From positions 124,001-188,000 of the forward strand of contig OZ244919.1 in assembly GCA_965221845.1 (NCBI GenBank): DNA of 64,000 nucleotides, given 5' to 3'. This stretch comes from JAJEFO01 sp965221845. Lineage in GTDB: Bacteria > Pseudomonadota > Alphaproteobacteria > Rhodobacterales > Rhodobacteraceae. Position 1 is the first letter of the stretch; every line of letters begins with the position of its first letter. The position numbers and the translations under genes are program-made. Positions 55,119 to 63,442 of the stretch are shown here, piece by piece. The notes under the pieces are model-generated. The model saw only the letters and a list, made by a program, of their open reading frames with translations, did not search any database and had not been told where the DNA came from.

Positions 55119-56051
55119 ATGTCCTTGGCTGAACTCGCCCGCAGGTTCCCCGACGACGCGGCCGCCGGGGCATGCTTCATCAACGTCCGCCGGCAGGATG
55201 GCGCCGCCTGCCCGTCCTGCGGTCCTGGGAACGTGCGGGAGCGGCTGACGCGCACGGCCCAGCCTTTCCGTTGCTGCGGCTGCCGCGAGGACTTCCCGAC
55301 CGGGTCCGGCGCCCAGGGGAAAGATCCCAGGCTGGACCTTCAGGTGCGGATCATGCAGGACTGCCTGCATTCGAGCAGCAGCATCAAGGGCGCTTCCAGC
55401 ACGAGGCTGCACAGGCTGGGCCGGGAACCGAATGTCGCGCAAAGGTCGGCATGGCATCTCGCGCAGCGCGTCCGCGAGGCATGCAAGGACAGCGCAGGAC
55501 CGCCTGCCGGACCAGCGGAATGCGACGAGACCTGCATCGGCGGCAGGCGCGGGAAGGTGTCGAACCCCAAGCGCCGCCAGTCGAGGAAAGGGGAAGCCGG
55601 ACACTGGCCGTTCGACAGGACCACCGCCGCGGGCACCCGCGATCGCAGGGCCGGCAAGGCGACCGCCAAGGCTGTCGCCCGCAATGACAGGGAAACCCTG
55701 CAGGGCATCGCCCGCGAAGGCGCCGGGCCGGGCTCCAAGGCCTGCACGGATGGAGCCAAGGCCCGCACGGGCGCGGACGGGCGCGCCCGCCAGGCCGTCA
55801 ACCGCCCGGTCTTGCAACATGTCAGCGACATGGCGCACGCGAACGAGGCCGGGTCTCTGCAGCCCATGTTCAGGCGCGGCTGGCACGGCACGTTTCGCCG
55901 TCTTTCCCCGCAGCGCCCTCATGGGCAGGCCAACGGGCTTGCGGGACGGCACGACGGCCGCCGCCCTGGCGCCATCGGCATCATGTCCTCGCACATGGCG
56001 AAGGGCCTCCAAGGCCGGAAGCTGCCCTGCACGAGTCTGGTGGCATCATGA
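55119..56051 (+). pseudogene. IS1595-family transposase frame, catalytically dead
   Basis: An unbroken 310-codon frame. The N-terminal zinc-ribbon is CPSCGPGNVRERLTRTAQPF RCCGCREDF. The DDE core gives ECDETCIGGRRGK (first Asp kept; usual DETYIGG has Tyr) and ACTDGAKARTG (second Asp kept). The third residue should be the Glu of HTNGIESFW, but the text is AHANEAGSLQPMFRRG, so Glu is Gly. The end RRLSPQRPHG, LAGRHDGRR follows the family. Despite the dead site the frame is intact and its stop overlaps the methyltransferase start. Confidence 0.7.
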
Positions 56052-56674
56052 GTGCCGCCGAGCACCTGGCCGCGACGCTGAAAGGGCAGAAGTTCGGCAC
56101 GATCCTGGCCGACCCGCCTTGGCGTTTCGCAAACCGAACCGGGAAAGTCGCGCCGGAACACCGGCGACTCGGCCGCTACGGGACCTTGAGCCCCGACGAG
56201 ATCGCTGCACTGCCGGTTGCCGACATATCGGACGACCCCGCTCATTGCTACCTGTGGGTTCCGAACGCCTTGCTGCCTTTGGGCCTGAACACCCTGGAGG
56301 CATGGGGCTTCGAGTACAAGACCAACCTTGTGTGGCACAAGGTCAGGAAAGACGGCGGGCCGGATGGGCGCGGCGTAGGCTTCTACTTCCGCAACGTTAC
56401 GGAACTGGTCCTCTTCGGCGTGCGCGGCAAGAGGGCCAGGACGCTTGCGCCCGGACGAAGCCAGGTCAATTTCATGGCAACCCGAAAGCGCGAGCACTCG
56501 CGCAAGCCGGATGAGCAGTATGAGATCATAGAGGCTTGCAGCTGGGGGCCGTATCTGGAGCTTTTCGGACGCGGACAGCGCAAGGACTGGACTGTGTGGG
56601 GCGATCAAGCCATGCCTGGCTATCGACCGGACTGGCCAACCTACGCGCACAATTCAGCCGCGATGACCGCGTGA
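56048..56674 (+). CDS. MT-A70-family DNA adenine methyltransferase
   Basis: 208 residues from ATG 56048, overlapping the stop of the IS1595-type frame (ATGA). S-adenosylmethionine-dependent N6-adenine methylase: the catalytic DPPW is in GTILADPPWRFANRTGK, then GRYGTLSPDEIAALPVADI, HCYLWVPNALLPLGLNTLEA WGFEYKTNLVWHK and VLFGVRGKRA, ending WGPYLELFGRGQRKDWTVWG. It is the protecting enzyme for the endonuclease that follows, with which it overlaps by GTGA. Phages and RM systems use this family. Target sequence not readable. Confidence 0.85.
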   Translation: MSAAEHLAATLKGQKFGTILADPPWRFANRTGKVAPEHRRLGRYGTLSPDEIAALPVADISDDPAHCYLWVPNALLPLGLNTLEAWGFEYKTNLVWHKVRKDGGPDGRGVGFYFRNVTELVLFGVRGKRARTLAPGRSQVNFMATRKREHSRKPDEQYEIIEACSWGPYLELFGRGQRKDWTVWGDQAMPGYRPDWPTYAHNSAAMTA

Positions 56675-57405
56675 CGCCGTCTGCCCTCGCCGGCTCCGGC
56701 TTTGACGTCCAGGCACAGAACCATGCCGCAGCCGTACTGGCCGGAGACTTCCCAGAACCTCTGCGCGAGCTGTACGAAGTGCTGGCGGATTTCAGGATTG
56801 CAGACGTTGAGTTCATCCGCGGGGGCGGCGGTGAATCGCACCCGACACAGCGCTTGCGCAGGGCATTCGACGAGCGCGGGTGGCGCAAGCGGAATATCGA
56901 GATCAGCAAGATCGTTGACGGCGAGCGTCGCGCTGGAACGACGCACGAGATCGATCACGTCAGGCTGGCCGAAAAGGGATCGGTGGCGCTCGAAATCGAA
57001 TGGAACAACAAGGACCCGTTCTTTGACCGCGACCTGGAGAGCTTCCAGCGCTTGCACGCGGAAGGCGCGATCAGCGTTGGCATTGTCGTTACGCGCGGCC
57101 AGTCACTGCAAGATCAGATGGTGCCGATCGTTCACGAATGCGCGTTGAACAACGACGTCTTCGGTTATGCCGACCTGGTGAGGTTCGGCGTCAATCCGAC
57201 CGCACGGCAAAGGAAGATGGTTGCATGCGTGGGTGGCGATTTCGCTGAGACATGGGCCAGGAAGTTTGTCGCGGACAAGTTCGGAGCCGCTACCACGCAT
57301 TGGGAGAAGCTGAGGAGCCGGATCGAGCGCGGCGTCGGCAATCCATGCCCGTTGCTTCTGATCGGCATTCCTGCGACTGCGGTGACAAGGGGAGATATGA
57401 AATGA
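56671..57405 (+). CDS. Type II restriction endonuclease, BglII/BstYI-like
   Basis: 244 residues from GTG 56671. It has FIRGGGGESHPTQRLRRAFD ERGWRKRNIEI, then the active-site region AGTTHEIDHVRLAEKGSVAL EIEWNNKDPFFDRDLESFQR L and GAISVGIVVTRGQ. In BglII-type enzymes Asp and Glu of D-x9-E-x-Q bind Mg; here the matching residues appear to be Asp in EIDH and Glu in ALEIEW. BglII and BstYI cut GATC-containing sites, which suggests but does not prove the specificity. Paired with the methylase upstream, it makes a complete type II RM system. Confidence 0.78.
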   Translation: MTPSALAGSGFDVQAQNHAAAVLAGDFPEPLRELYEVLADFRIADVEFIRGGGGESHPTQRLRRAFDERGWRKRNIEISKIVDGERRAGTTHEIDHVRLAEKGSVALEIEWNNKDPFFDRDLESFQRLHAEGAISVGIVVTRGQSLQDQMVPIVHECALNNDVFGYADLVRFGVNPTARQRKMVACVGGDFAETWARKFVADKFGAATTHWEKLRSRIERGVGNPCPLLLIGIPATAVTRGDMK

Positions 57406-57572
57406 CGGAATCGCGCCGCCCGGACACCGAGCCGATGCCCGGCATGACGGGAAGCACTGCCTGCGCGATCATGCAGGGATCGCCCAAAAAGGAGTGGCGT
57501 TTCGAGAAAGCGCTGCGGAAACCGGGCCCGGGCGACCAGTCGGGTGGCGAAGGATCGGGCGCGGAATGCTGA
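57402..57572 (+). CDS. Small ORF coupled to the endonuclease
   Basis: 56 residues, MTESRRPDTEPMPGMTGSTA to GSGAEC, with its ATG overlapping the endonuclease stop (ATGA). The central KKEWRFEKALRK is basic. It may be a C (controller) protein remnant, the start of a truncated gene, or chance. No family recognised. The following 250 bases (57573-57828) show no gene. Confidence 0.35.
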   Translation: MTESRRPDTEPMPGMTGSTACAIMQGSPKKEWRFEKALRKPGPGDQSGGEGSGAEC

Positions 57573-57828
57573 TCGAGCGACGGGCAATCACTTGCATGAA
57601 CCCCTGTTGCCCGGACCGGGACGGCCCTCTCGCGTCGTGCTGGCGTCGCGCGAGCGGACCCGGTCCGGGCAGGCAAGGCGAGGACATGCAATTGCGCAAT
57701 CAGGCAGGATGCAGTAGCAGTCTGGCGATGCGGCCGGATGTCCAGGCCGAATGGTGCGGAGCACGCCCGTCTCCGGGGCCGTCCAGCAAGCTGAGGGACG
57801 CCGCTGTCGGCAAGTCACGGAGGTTCCC

Positions 57829-58788
57829 ATGACAAGTCCCATTGTCACACCCCTGACCCAGGCGCTGGCTGAGGGGAAGCTCTCGCGCGAAGAGCTCAAG
57901 CAGTTCATGCGCAGGTCGGACGGGCCGGCCTTGCGCCGCCTGGTCCTTTGGGTCGGGCTCCTTGCCGCCACTGCAGCGTCAACAGCGCTTGCATGGAACA
58001 GCTGGCTGATATGGCCCGCAATGCTCCTGCATGGCACCGTTCTGGCGCACCACTTCGCCCTTCAGCACGAATGCGTGCATTACACGGCATTCCGCACCCG
58101 CTGGGTCAACGATCTTGTCGGACAGCTCTGCGGGATCGTCATCATGCTTCCGCACAGGTTCTTCCGCTACGAGCACTGCGACCATCACACCCATACGCAG
58201 CACCACGACAAGGATCCCGAAATGATCGCAATGCCGGGGACATTCGGGGAATACATCTGGTACCTGAGCGCGGTCCCTTACTGGCGGAGCAAGTTCGCCG
58301 AGATCTTCCGGCATGCGACGGGCAGGCTGAGCGAAGCGGAGAGGAAATTCGTTCCCCGGGCGGAGCGCAAGGCCGTGTTCAGTGACGCGCGTCGGATGCT
58401 GGCGATCTATGCCGCCATGTTCCTTGGCATGGCCATGACGGGCTGGTGGAACCTGCTGTGGTTCTGGATCGTCCCGCTGTTCCTGGGCGAGCCGGTGATG
58501 CGCTTCGTTCGAATGGCGGAGCATGTCGGACGGCCGGCCGTGGCGCAGATGTCCGAGAACACGCGGACGAACCTCGTCTCCGCCCCGTGGCGCTTCCTTT
58601 GCTGGAACATGAACTATCACGCCGAGCATCACTACGTGGCATCCGTGCCGTTCCACGCCCTTCCAAGGCTGCACGAGAAGCTGAAGGAGCATGTCCATGT
58701 CGAAAGGAACGGCTATCTCGGCGCGCACCGCGACATACTGCGACAGATCATTCGGCGCGCACCGGCCGCGGCAGCGGACCAGGCATGA
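57829..58788 (+). CDS. Membrane fatty acid desaturase-type hydroxylase (MocD-like)
   Basis: 319 residues from ATG 57829 behind ACGGAGG. Di-iron histidine boxes: HHFALQHECVHYTAFR, RYEHCDHHTHTQHHDKDPE and NMNYHAEHHYVASVPFH. About four membrane helices. The stop overlaps the start of a Rieske ferredoxin, the same pairing as MocD-MocE of rhizopine catabolism, in which the ferredoxin feeds electrons to the oxygenase. The substrate could be a lipid, a sterol-like or a sugar-alcohol compound. Confidence 0.8.
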   Translation: MTSPIVTPLTQALAEGKLSREELKQFMRRSDGPALRRLVLWVGLLAATAASTALAWNSWLIWPAMLLHGTVLAHHFALQHECVHYTAFRTRWVNDLVGQLCGIVIMLPHRFFRYEHCDHHTHTQHHDKDPEMIAMPGTFGEYIWYLSAVPYWRSKFAEIFRHATGRLSEAERKFVPRAERKAVFSDARRMLAIYAAMFLGMAMTGWWNLLWFWIVPLFLGEPVMRFVRMAEHVGRPAVAQMSENTRTNLVSAPWRFLCWNMNYHAEHHYVASVPFHALPRLHEKLKEHVHVERNGYLGAHRDILRQIIRRAPAAAADQA

Positions 58789-59105
58789 ACGGGGCGAGCC
58801 GTTCCTGGACCGACCTGATAGCGGTGAGCGCGCTGGAGCCGAACTGGGTCACCCGGGCGTCGCTGGGCCAGCGGTCGTTTGCCGTATACGACACGCCGAC
58901 CGGGATCTTTGCGTCGCTTGCGCATTGCAGCCATGGAGGCGCCGACCTCTGCGACGGATATTTCGACGGCCACGTCATCGAATGCCCGTTACACCAGGGC
59001 GCATTCGATGTCCGGGACGGACGGCCGATCTGCGCGCCGGCAACGCGCCCGATGAATGTGTTCGAGGCCCGCGTGGAGAGCGGGATGGTTCAGGTCAGGA
59101 TATGA
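58785..59105 (+). CDS. Rieske [2Fe-2S] ferredoxin (MocE-like)
   Basis: 106 residues from ATG 58785. Cluster ligands in SLAHCSHGGADLCDGYFDG and VIECPLHQGAFDVRDGR (C-x-H, C-x-x-H), with the usual start DLIAVSALEPNWVTRASL GQ and end RPMNVFEARVESGMVQVRI. It should be the electron donor for the desaturase-type enzyme with which it overlaps by four bases. No reductase gene is adjacent. Confidence 0.85.
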   Translation: MNGASRSWTDLIAVSALEPNWVTRASLGQRSFAVYDTPTGIFASLAHCSHGGADLCDGYFDGHVIECPLHQGAFDVRDGRPICAPATRPMNVFEARVESGMVQVRI

Positions 59106-59207
59106 TGCCATCGGGTTCGCCGGCGCAAAGCTTCACGAGGCGGCATGGCCAGCGGATCATCCACTCCTGACAAGGGTCTGGCCCGCTCAGCCGCTCCCCG
59201 AAACCGA

Positions 59208-59229
59208 GGCGGCCCGAGGCCGCCGTTTT
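59208..59229 (+). terminator. Rho-independent terminator after the desaturase-ferredoxin pair
   Basis: GGCGGCC-CGA-GGCCGCC (59208-59224) followed by GTTTTC, about 100 bases past the ferredoxin stop. The stretch from here to dctP (59564) has no recognised gene and carries the dctP promoter. Confidence 0.65.
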
Positions 59230-59563
59230 CAGGGGGAGGATTCCGAAGGCGTTGCGAAGCTTCCCGTAGGAGAAGTCGTTTTCGCCGAGCATGCCGAAAG
59301 GGCCGGGCAGGAGCGATCCCGATCGGTTTCAACCCGAGATCGCGGCGCTGCCCGCGAACGGTTCGGCCCAGAAGTCCATCGCGAAGCGGTGCAGGACGAC
59401 GCCCGGCAACCTCGCACGGTGGATGAAGAAGAAACGGGCAAGGAAACCAAGGGAATGAGAATCCCATTGCAGAATCGGCGCATGATTTTCGCAATCTTTC
59501 ATCTTGACCAGGATTTGCCTGCACCGATGCTCAATCGCGGAGTCAACATTTGGGAGACAGATC

Positions 59564-60565
59564 ATGAAGTTCCTGACGACCGTGGCCGTTGCCGCGACCC
59601 TTGGCCTGAGCGCGACCGCCGGTTTCGCGACCTGCGACAGCGGCGAGACCGTGGTCAAGTTCAGCCACGTCACCAACACCGACAAGCACCCGAAAGGCAT
59701 CGCGGCGACTCTTCTGGCCGAGCGCGTGAATGCCGAGATGAACGGCACGATGTGCATGGAGGTTTTCCCGAACTCGACGCTTTACACTGACGAGAAGGCG
59801 CTTGAGGCGCTGCTGCAGGGCGACATTCAGCTGGCCGCTCCGTCGCTCTCGCTCTTCGAGCGGTTCACCAAGCAGTACCGCATCTTCGACCTGCCGTTCA
59901 TGTTCAAGAACATCGAGGCGGTGGATGCATTCCAGGCATCCGAGAGCGGCGCCGCGCTGAAAGGCGCCATGCAGCGCCGCGGCCTCCAGGGGCTGGAGTT
60001 CTGGCACAATGGCATGAAGCAGATGTCGGCCAACGTGCCGCTCATCAACCCGAGCGATGCCGAAGGCCTGAAGTTCCGCGTGCAGCCGTCGGACGTGCTG
60101 GTGGCCCAGATGGAAGCCATCGGTGGCTCGCCCCAGAAGATGGCCTTCGCCGAGGTCTATGGCGCGCTGCAGCAAGGTGTTGTCGACGGGCAGGAAAACA
60201 CCTGGTCGAACATCTTCGGGCGCAAGTTCTTCGAAGTGCAGGATGGCGTCACCGAGACCAACCACGGCATCATCGACTATCTCGTGGTGACAGCGGTCGA
60301 CTGGCTCGACAGCCTGGAGAGCGGCACGCGTGATCAGTTCCTGAGCATCCTTCGCGAGGTCACCGAGACCCGGAACTCGGAGTCGACCAAGGTCAACGAA
60401 GAAGCCAGGCAGGCCATCATCACGGCGGGTGGCGAAGTGCGCACGCTGACCGCTGAGCAGCGCGCGGCCTGGATCGAGGCCATGAGGCCGGTCTGGGATC
60501 AGTTCGCAGAAGACGTTGGACAGGAAAACATCGACGCCGCGCAAGCGATCAACGCGTCCATGTAA
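59564..60565 (+). CDS. dctP: TRAP transporter substrate-binding protein (DctP family)
   Basis: 333 residues from ATG 59564 (MKFLTTVAVAATLGLSATAG, cleavage near FA|TC) behind TGGGAGAC. Periplasmic solute receptor: VKFSHVTNTDKHPKGIAATL, GDIQLAAPSLSLFERF, the substrate-contact Arg in LKFRVQPSDVLVAQMEAIG and FAEVYGALQQGVVDGQENTW SN. It binds a C4-dicarboxylate or related organic acid and hands it to DctQM. The ligand cannot be fixed from sequence. Confidence 0.92.
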   Translation: MKFLTTVAVAATLGLSATAGFATCDSGETVVKFSHVTNTDKHPKGIAATLLAERVNAEMNGTMCMEVFPNSTLYTDEKALEALLQGDIQLAAPSLSLFERFTKQYRIFDLPFMFKNIEAVDAFQASESGAALKGAMQRRGLQGLEFWHNGMKQMSANVPLINPSDAEGLKFRVQPSDVLVAQMEAIGGSPQKMAFAEVYGALQQGVVDGQENTWSNIFGRKFFEVQDGVTETNHGIIDYLVVTAVDWLDSLESGTRDQFLSILREVTETRNSESTKVNEEARQAIITAGGEVRTLTAEQRAAWIEAMRPVWDQFAEDVGQENIDAAQAINASM

Positions 60566-60592
60566 TCTGGCGTGAGGGACCGGTTCGCTGGC

Positions 60593-60611
60593 CCCTCCAA
60601 TTTGGGGAGGG
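60593..60611 (+). terminator. Intercistronic hairpin between dctP and dctQ
   Basis: CCCTCC-AATTTGG-GGAGGG, a 6-base stem in the 53-base gap. Such hairpins often let the abundant receptor be made in excess over the membrane subunits by partial termination or by protecting the 3' end. Confidence 0.5.
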
Positions 60612-60618
60612 CAGGCCA

Positions 60619-61278
60619 ATGCGGCGGAGCTGGGCGGACAAGCTGGAAGAGACGATAATCGCGGTCCTTCTGGGCCTGATGACGGTCATCACCTTTGCGA
60701 ATGTCGTGGCGCGGCTCCTCGATTCAAACATTCTCTGGGCGCTGCAGCTCACCGTCTTTCTCTTTGCCTGGCTGGTGCTTTTGGGCGCGTCCTATTGCGT
60801 CAAGATCAATGCGCATCTTGGCGTCGACCTGGTCGTCAATTCCGTCTCCCCGCCGGCACGGCGTATCATCGGGCTTCTTTCGGCGGGTGTGTGCTTCGCC
60901 TTCTCGCTTCTGATGCTGAAGGGCGCATGGGACTACTGGGCCAATTTCGCCAACCTGCCCGGGACGGCAGGACGCTGGTTCCCGCTGGGGTTCGAGGAAA
61001 ACTACCGCGGCAAGGGCTGGTACGAGGTCGATTCCGTGCCATTGCCCGAGTTTCTTCGCTGGATGGAGGACGCTTTCAACGAAGGCGAAGAATACGAGAA
61101 AGTTCCGCGGTTCATCCCGTATGCCGTGCTGCCCCTGTCGATGGCGCTTATGGCCTATCGCTTCGCGCAGGCCGCCTGGGCCATCTGGACCGGCAAGTCG
61201 GACCGGATCGTCGCCAGCCATGAGCCCGAAGCCGGGCGGGAAGAGATCCGGGCCGGCCGGAGGGGCAAGAAAGCCTGA
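60619..61278 (+). CDS. dctQ: TRAP transporter small membrane subunit (DctQ)
   Basis: 219 residues, four membrane helices: LEETIIAVLLGLMTVITFAN VVAR, then LQLTVFLFAWLVLLGASYCV KINAHLGVDLVVN, which is the DctQ hallmark. A longer than usual loop (residues about 110-165, with FPLGFEENYRGKGWYEVDSV P) separates helices 3 and 4, a form seen in other Rhodobacterales. Stop and dctM start overlap (TGATG). Confidence 0.9.
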   Translation: MRRSWADKLEETIIAVLLGLMTVITFANVVARLLDSNILWALQLTVFLFAWLVLLGASYCVKINAHLGVDLVVNSVSPPARRIIGLLSAGVCFAFSLLMLKGAWDYWANFANLPGTAGRWFPLGFEENYRGKGWYEVDSVPLPEFLRWMEDAFNEGEEYEKVPRFIPYAVLPLSMALMAYRFAQAAWAIWTGKSDRIVASHEPEAGREEIRAGRRGKKA

Positions 61279-62690
61279 TGGATGTCGTTCTTCTCTTTGG
61301 CCTGGTCATCGGCCTTCTGATGATCGGCGTGCCGATCGCCGTGTCACTCGGCATGAGTTCGGTGCTGTTCCTGATGTGGTTCTCGGACAGTTCCATGGCT
61401 TCGGTCGCCCAGACGCTGTTTTCGGCATTTGAGGGCCATTTCACGCTGCTCGCGATCCCGTTCTTCATCCTTGCGTCATCCTTCATGACAACCGGTGGTG
61501 TGGCGCGCCGCATTATCCGCTTTTCCATCGCGTGCGTCGGGCATTTCCCGGGCGGCCTGGCGATTGCGGGCGTCTTCGCCTGCATGCTTTTCGCTGCGCT
61601 CTCCGGATCGTCGCCCGCGACGGTGGTCGCCATCGGCTCGATCGCAATCGCGGGCATGCGCCAGATGGGGTATTCCAAGGACTTCGCGGCAGGCGTGATC
61701 TGCACGGCCGGAACGCTGGGCATCCTGATCCCGCCTTCGATCGTGATGGTTGTATACGCAGCCGCCGTGGAGGTTTCTGTCGGGCGCATGTTCCTTGCCG
61801 GCGTCATTCCCGGACTTCTGGCCGGGCTGATGCTAATGGTTGGGATCTATGTCGCCGCCAAGATCAAGAACCTTCCCAAGGGCGAATGGGAGGGCTGGCA
61901 CGAGATCTTCGCCTCAGGCATGGAGGCGGGCTGGGGCCTGTTCCTGATCGTCATCATCCTGGGCGGCATCTATGGCGGCATATTCACGCCAACCGAAGCC
62001 GCGGCCGTGGCAGCGGTTTACTCCTTCGTCATTGCGACCTTTGTCTACCGTGACATGGGGCCTTTGTCACATGCGGCGGCGCAGCGCCTGTCGGCGGCGG
62101 CGGACACGTCGACGGGCGCGGCACGGCCGAGCCTGCTCGAGAAGCCCTGGGCCATCGTGACGGCCTTTTTCCACCCCGACACCAGGCAGACGCTCTTCGA
62201 CGCGGGCAAGCTGACGATCACGCTTCTCTTCGTGATTGCCAACGCGCTGATCCTCAAGCATGTGCTGACGGACGAGCAGGTGCCGCAAGAGATCGCCACG
62301 GCGATGCTGGACGCGGGCTTGGGGCCGGTCGCGTTCCTGATTGTCGTCAACGCCATCCTGCTGATCGGCGGGCAGTTCATGGAACCCTCGGGGCTTCTCG
62401 TCATCGTCGCGCCACTGGTCTTCCCGATTGCGATCGAACTGGGCATCGACCCCATCCACCTCGGCATCATCATGGTGGTGAACATGGAAATCGGGATGAT
62501 CACGCCGCCGGTGGGCTTGAACCTCTTCGTGACGTCCGGGGTGGCGGGGATGCCGATGATGAGCGTGGCATGGGCTGCGCTGCCGTTCCTCGCCGTGCTC
62601 TTCGTGTTCCTGGTCATGGTGACCTATGTCCCGTGGATCTCGACCTTTCTGCCGACCCATTTCATGGGGCCGGAGCTGATCACGAATTAG
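61278..62690 (+). CDS. dctM: TRAP transporter large permease subunit (DctM)
   Basis: 470 residues with about 12 membrane helices; the Na+-coupled transport subunit. Family marks: GLLMIGVPIAVSLGMSSVLF, LLAIPFFILASSFMTTGGVA, ALSGSSPATVVAIGSIAIAG, GTLGILIPPSIVMVVYAAA, GGIYGGIFTPTEAAAVAAVY and INTP-like IDPIHLGIIMVVNMEIGMIT PPVGLNLFV. The stop codon abuts the end of the decayed IS5-type element at 62689, so the insertion spared the gene. Confidence 0.93.
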   Translation: MDVVLLFGLVIGLLMIGVPIAVSLGMSSVLFLMWFSDSSMASVAQTLFSAFEGHFTLLAIPFFILASSFMTTGGVARRIIRFSIACVGHFPGGLAIAGVFACMLFAALSGSSPATVVAIGSIAIAGMRQMGYSKDFAAGVICTAGTLGILIPPSIVMVVYAAAVEVSVGRMFLAGVIPGLLAGLMLMVGIYVAAKIKNLPKGEWEGWHEIFASGMEAGWGLFLIVIILGGIYGGIFTPTEAAAVAAVYSFVIATFVYRDMGPLSHAAAQRLSAAADTSTGAARPSLLEKPWAIVTAFFHPDTRQTLFDAGKLTITLLFVIANALILKHVLTDEQVPQEIATAMLDAGLGPVAFLIVVNAILLIGGQFMEPSGLLVIVAPLVFPIAIELGIDPIHLGIIMVVNMEIGMITPPVGLNLFVTSGVAGMPMMSVAWAALPFLAVLFVFLVMVTYVPWISTFLPTHFMGPELITN

Positions 62691-63366
62691 GTCCCGTTGA
62701 CAGTTGTCTTGCGAATCGTCCGGACCCATGCCATGTCCTTCCCCGATGACCGCCGGAACGGCGGCACGAGGCAACAACGGCATGAGCGAGCAGAACGACG
62801 ATCCAGACAGAACGGTGACGGCCGACGCCATGCGGGCGCGGACCGGGGACATGCTGCCGGGCAAGGCGTCCGACCCCGGCGGCACGGTGGTCCAGGCGCA
62901 CCGGAAGGCGTCCGGCGCAAGAGGGGGACCTCGGGCCAGGGGACCGGACGTTCCAGGGGCGGCCTGACGAGCAGGGCCGTGGCCGTCGTGGACGCCCTGG
63001 GATACCTTGTCCGCTTCACGATCCTTCCCGGCCAGGCGCACGGCCCGAGGGGGTGCCGGGGCTTCTCGACGGCCTGACGTTCGGGGCGCTGGTCGGGGAC
63101 AAGGCGTTCGACGCCGACCGGCTGCTCGAGGACCTGGCGGAACGCGGGGCGGAGGCGGTGATCCCGTCGAGGCGGAGCCGGACGGTGCCGCGGGCGCATG
63201 ACCGGGAGGTGTACGGCTGGCGGCACCTGGTGGAGAGCCTCTTCGCGAAGATCAGGGAGTTCCGGGCGATCGCGACGCGGCACGACAAGACGGACGCGAG
63301 CTTCGCCGCCGGGATCCGCCTCGTCGCCGGCGCGGTGGCGGCGACATGACTGTCAACGGGCCCTAG
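62689..63366 (+). mobile_element. Shortened IS5-family (IS427-like) element
   Basis: Inverted ends: GGTCCCGTTGACAGTTGTC at the left and, reversed, GGGCCCGTTGACAGTCATGTC at the right. At about 680 bases it is shorter than an active IS427-type element, so the interior has a deletion. Confidence 0.75.
62762..63349 (+). pseudogene. IS5-family (IS427-like) transposase remnant
   Basis: Pieces in different frames: SGARGGPRARG, RSRGGLTSRAVAVVDALGYL VRFTILPGQAHG, then DGLTFGALVGDKAFDADRLL, HDREVYGWRHLVESLFAKIR EFRAIATRHDKTDASFAAGI. The second Asp (DKAFDAD) and the Glu (HLVESLF) survive, while the first part is deleted. Not functional on its own. Confidence 0.75.
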
Positions 63367-63442
63367 GCTGTGTACTTAAATATTGACAGGTCTGTCTGGA
63401 GCTGCGAGAGGAGCCCAAAAACCATCAGGCAGGAGCAGACCC

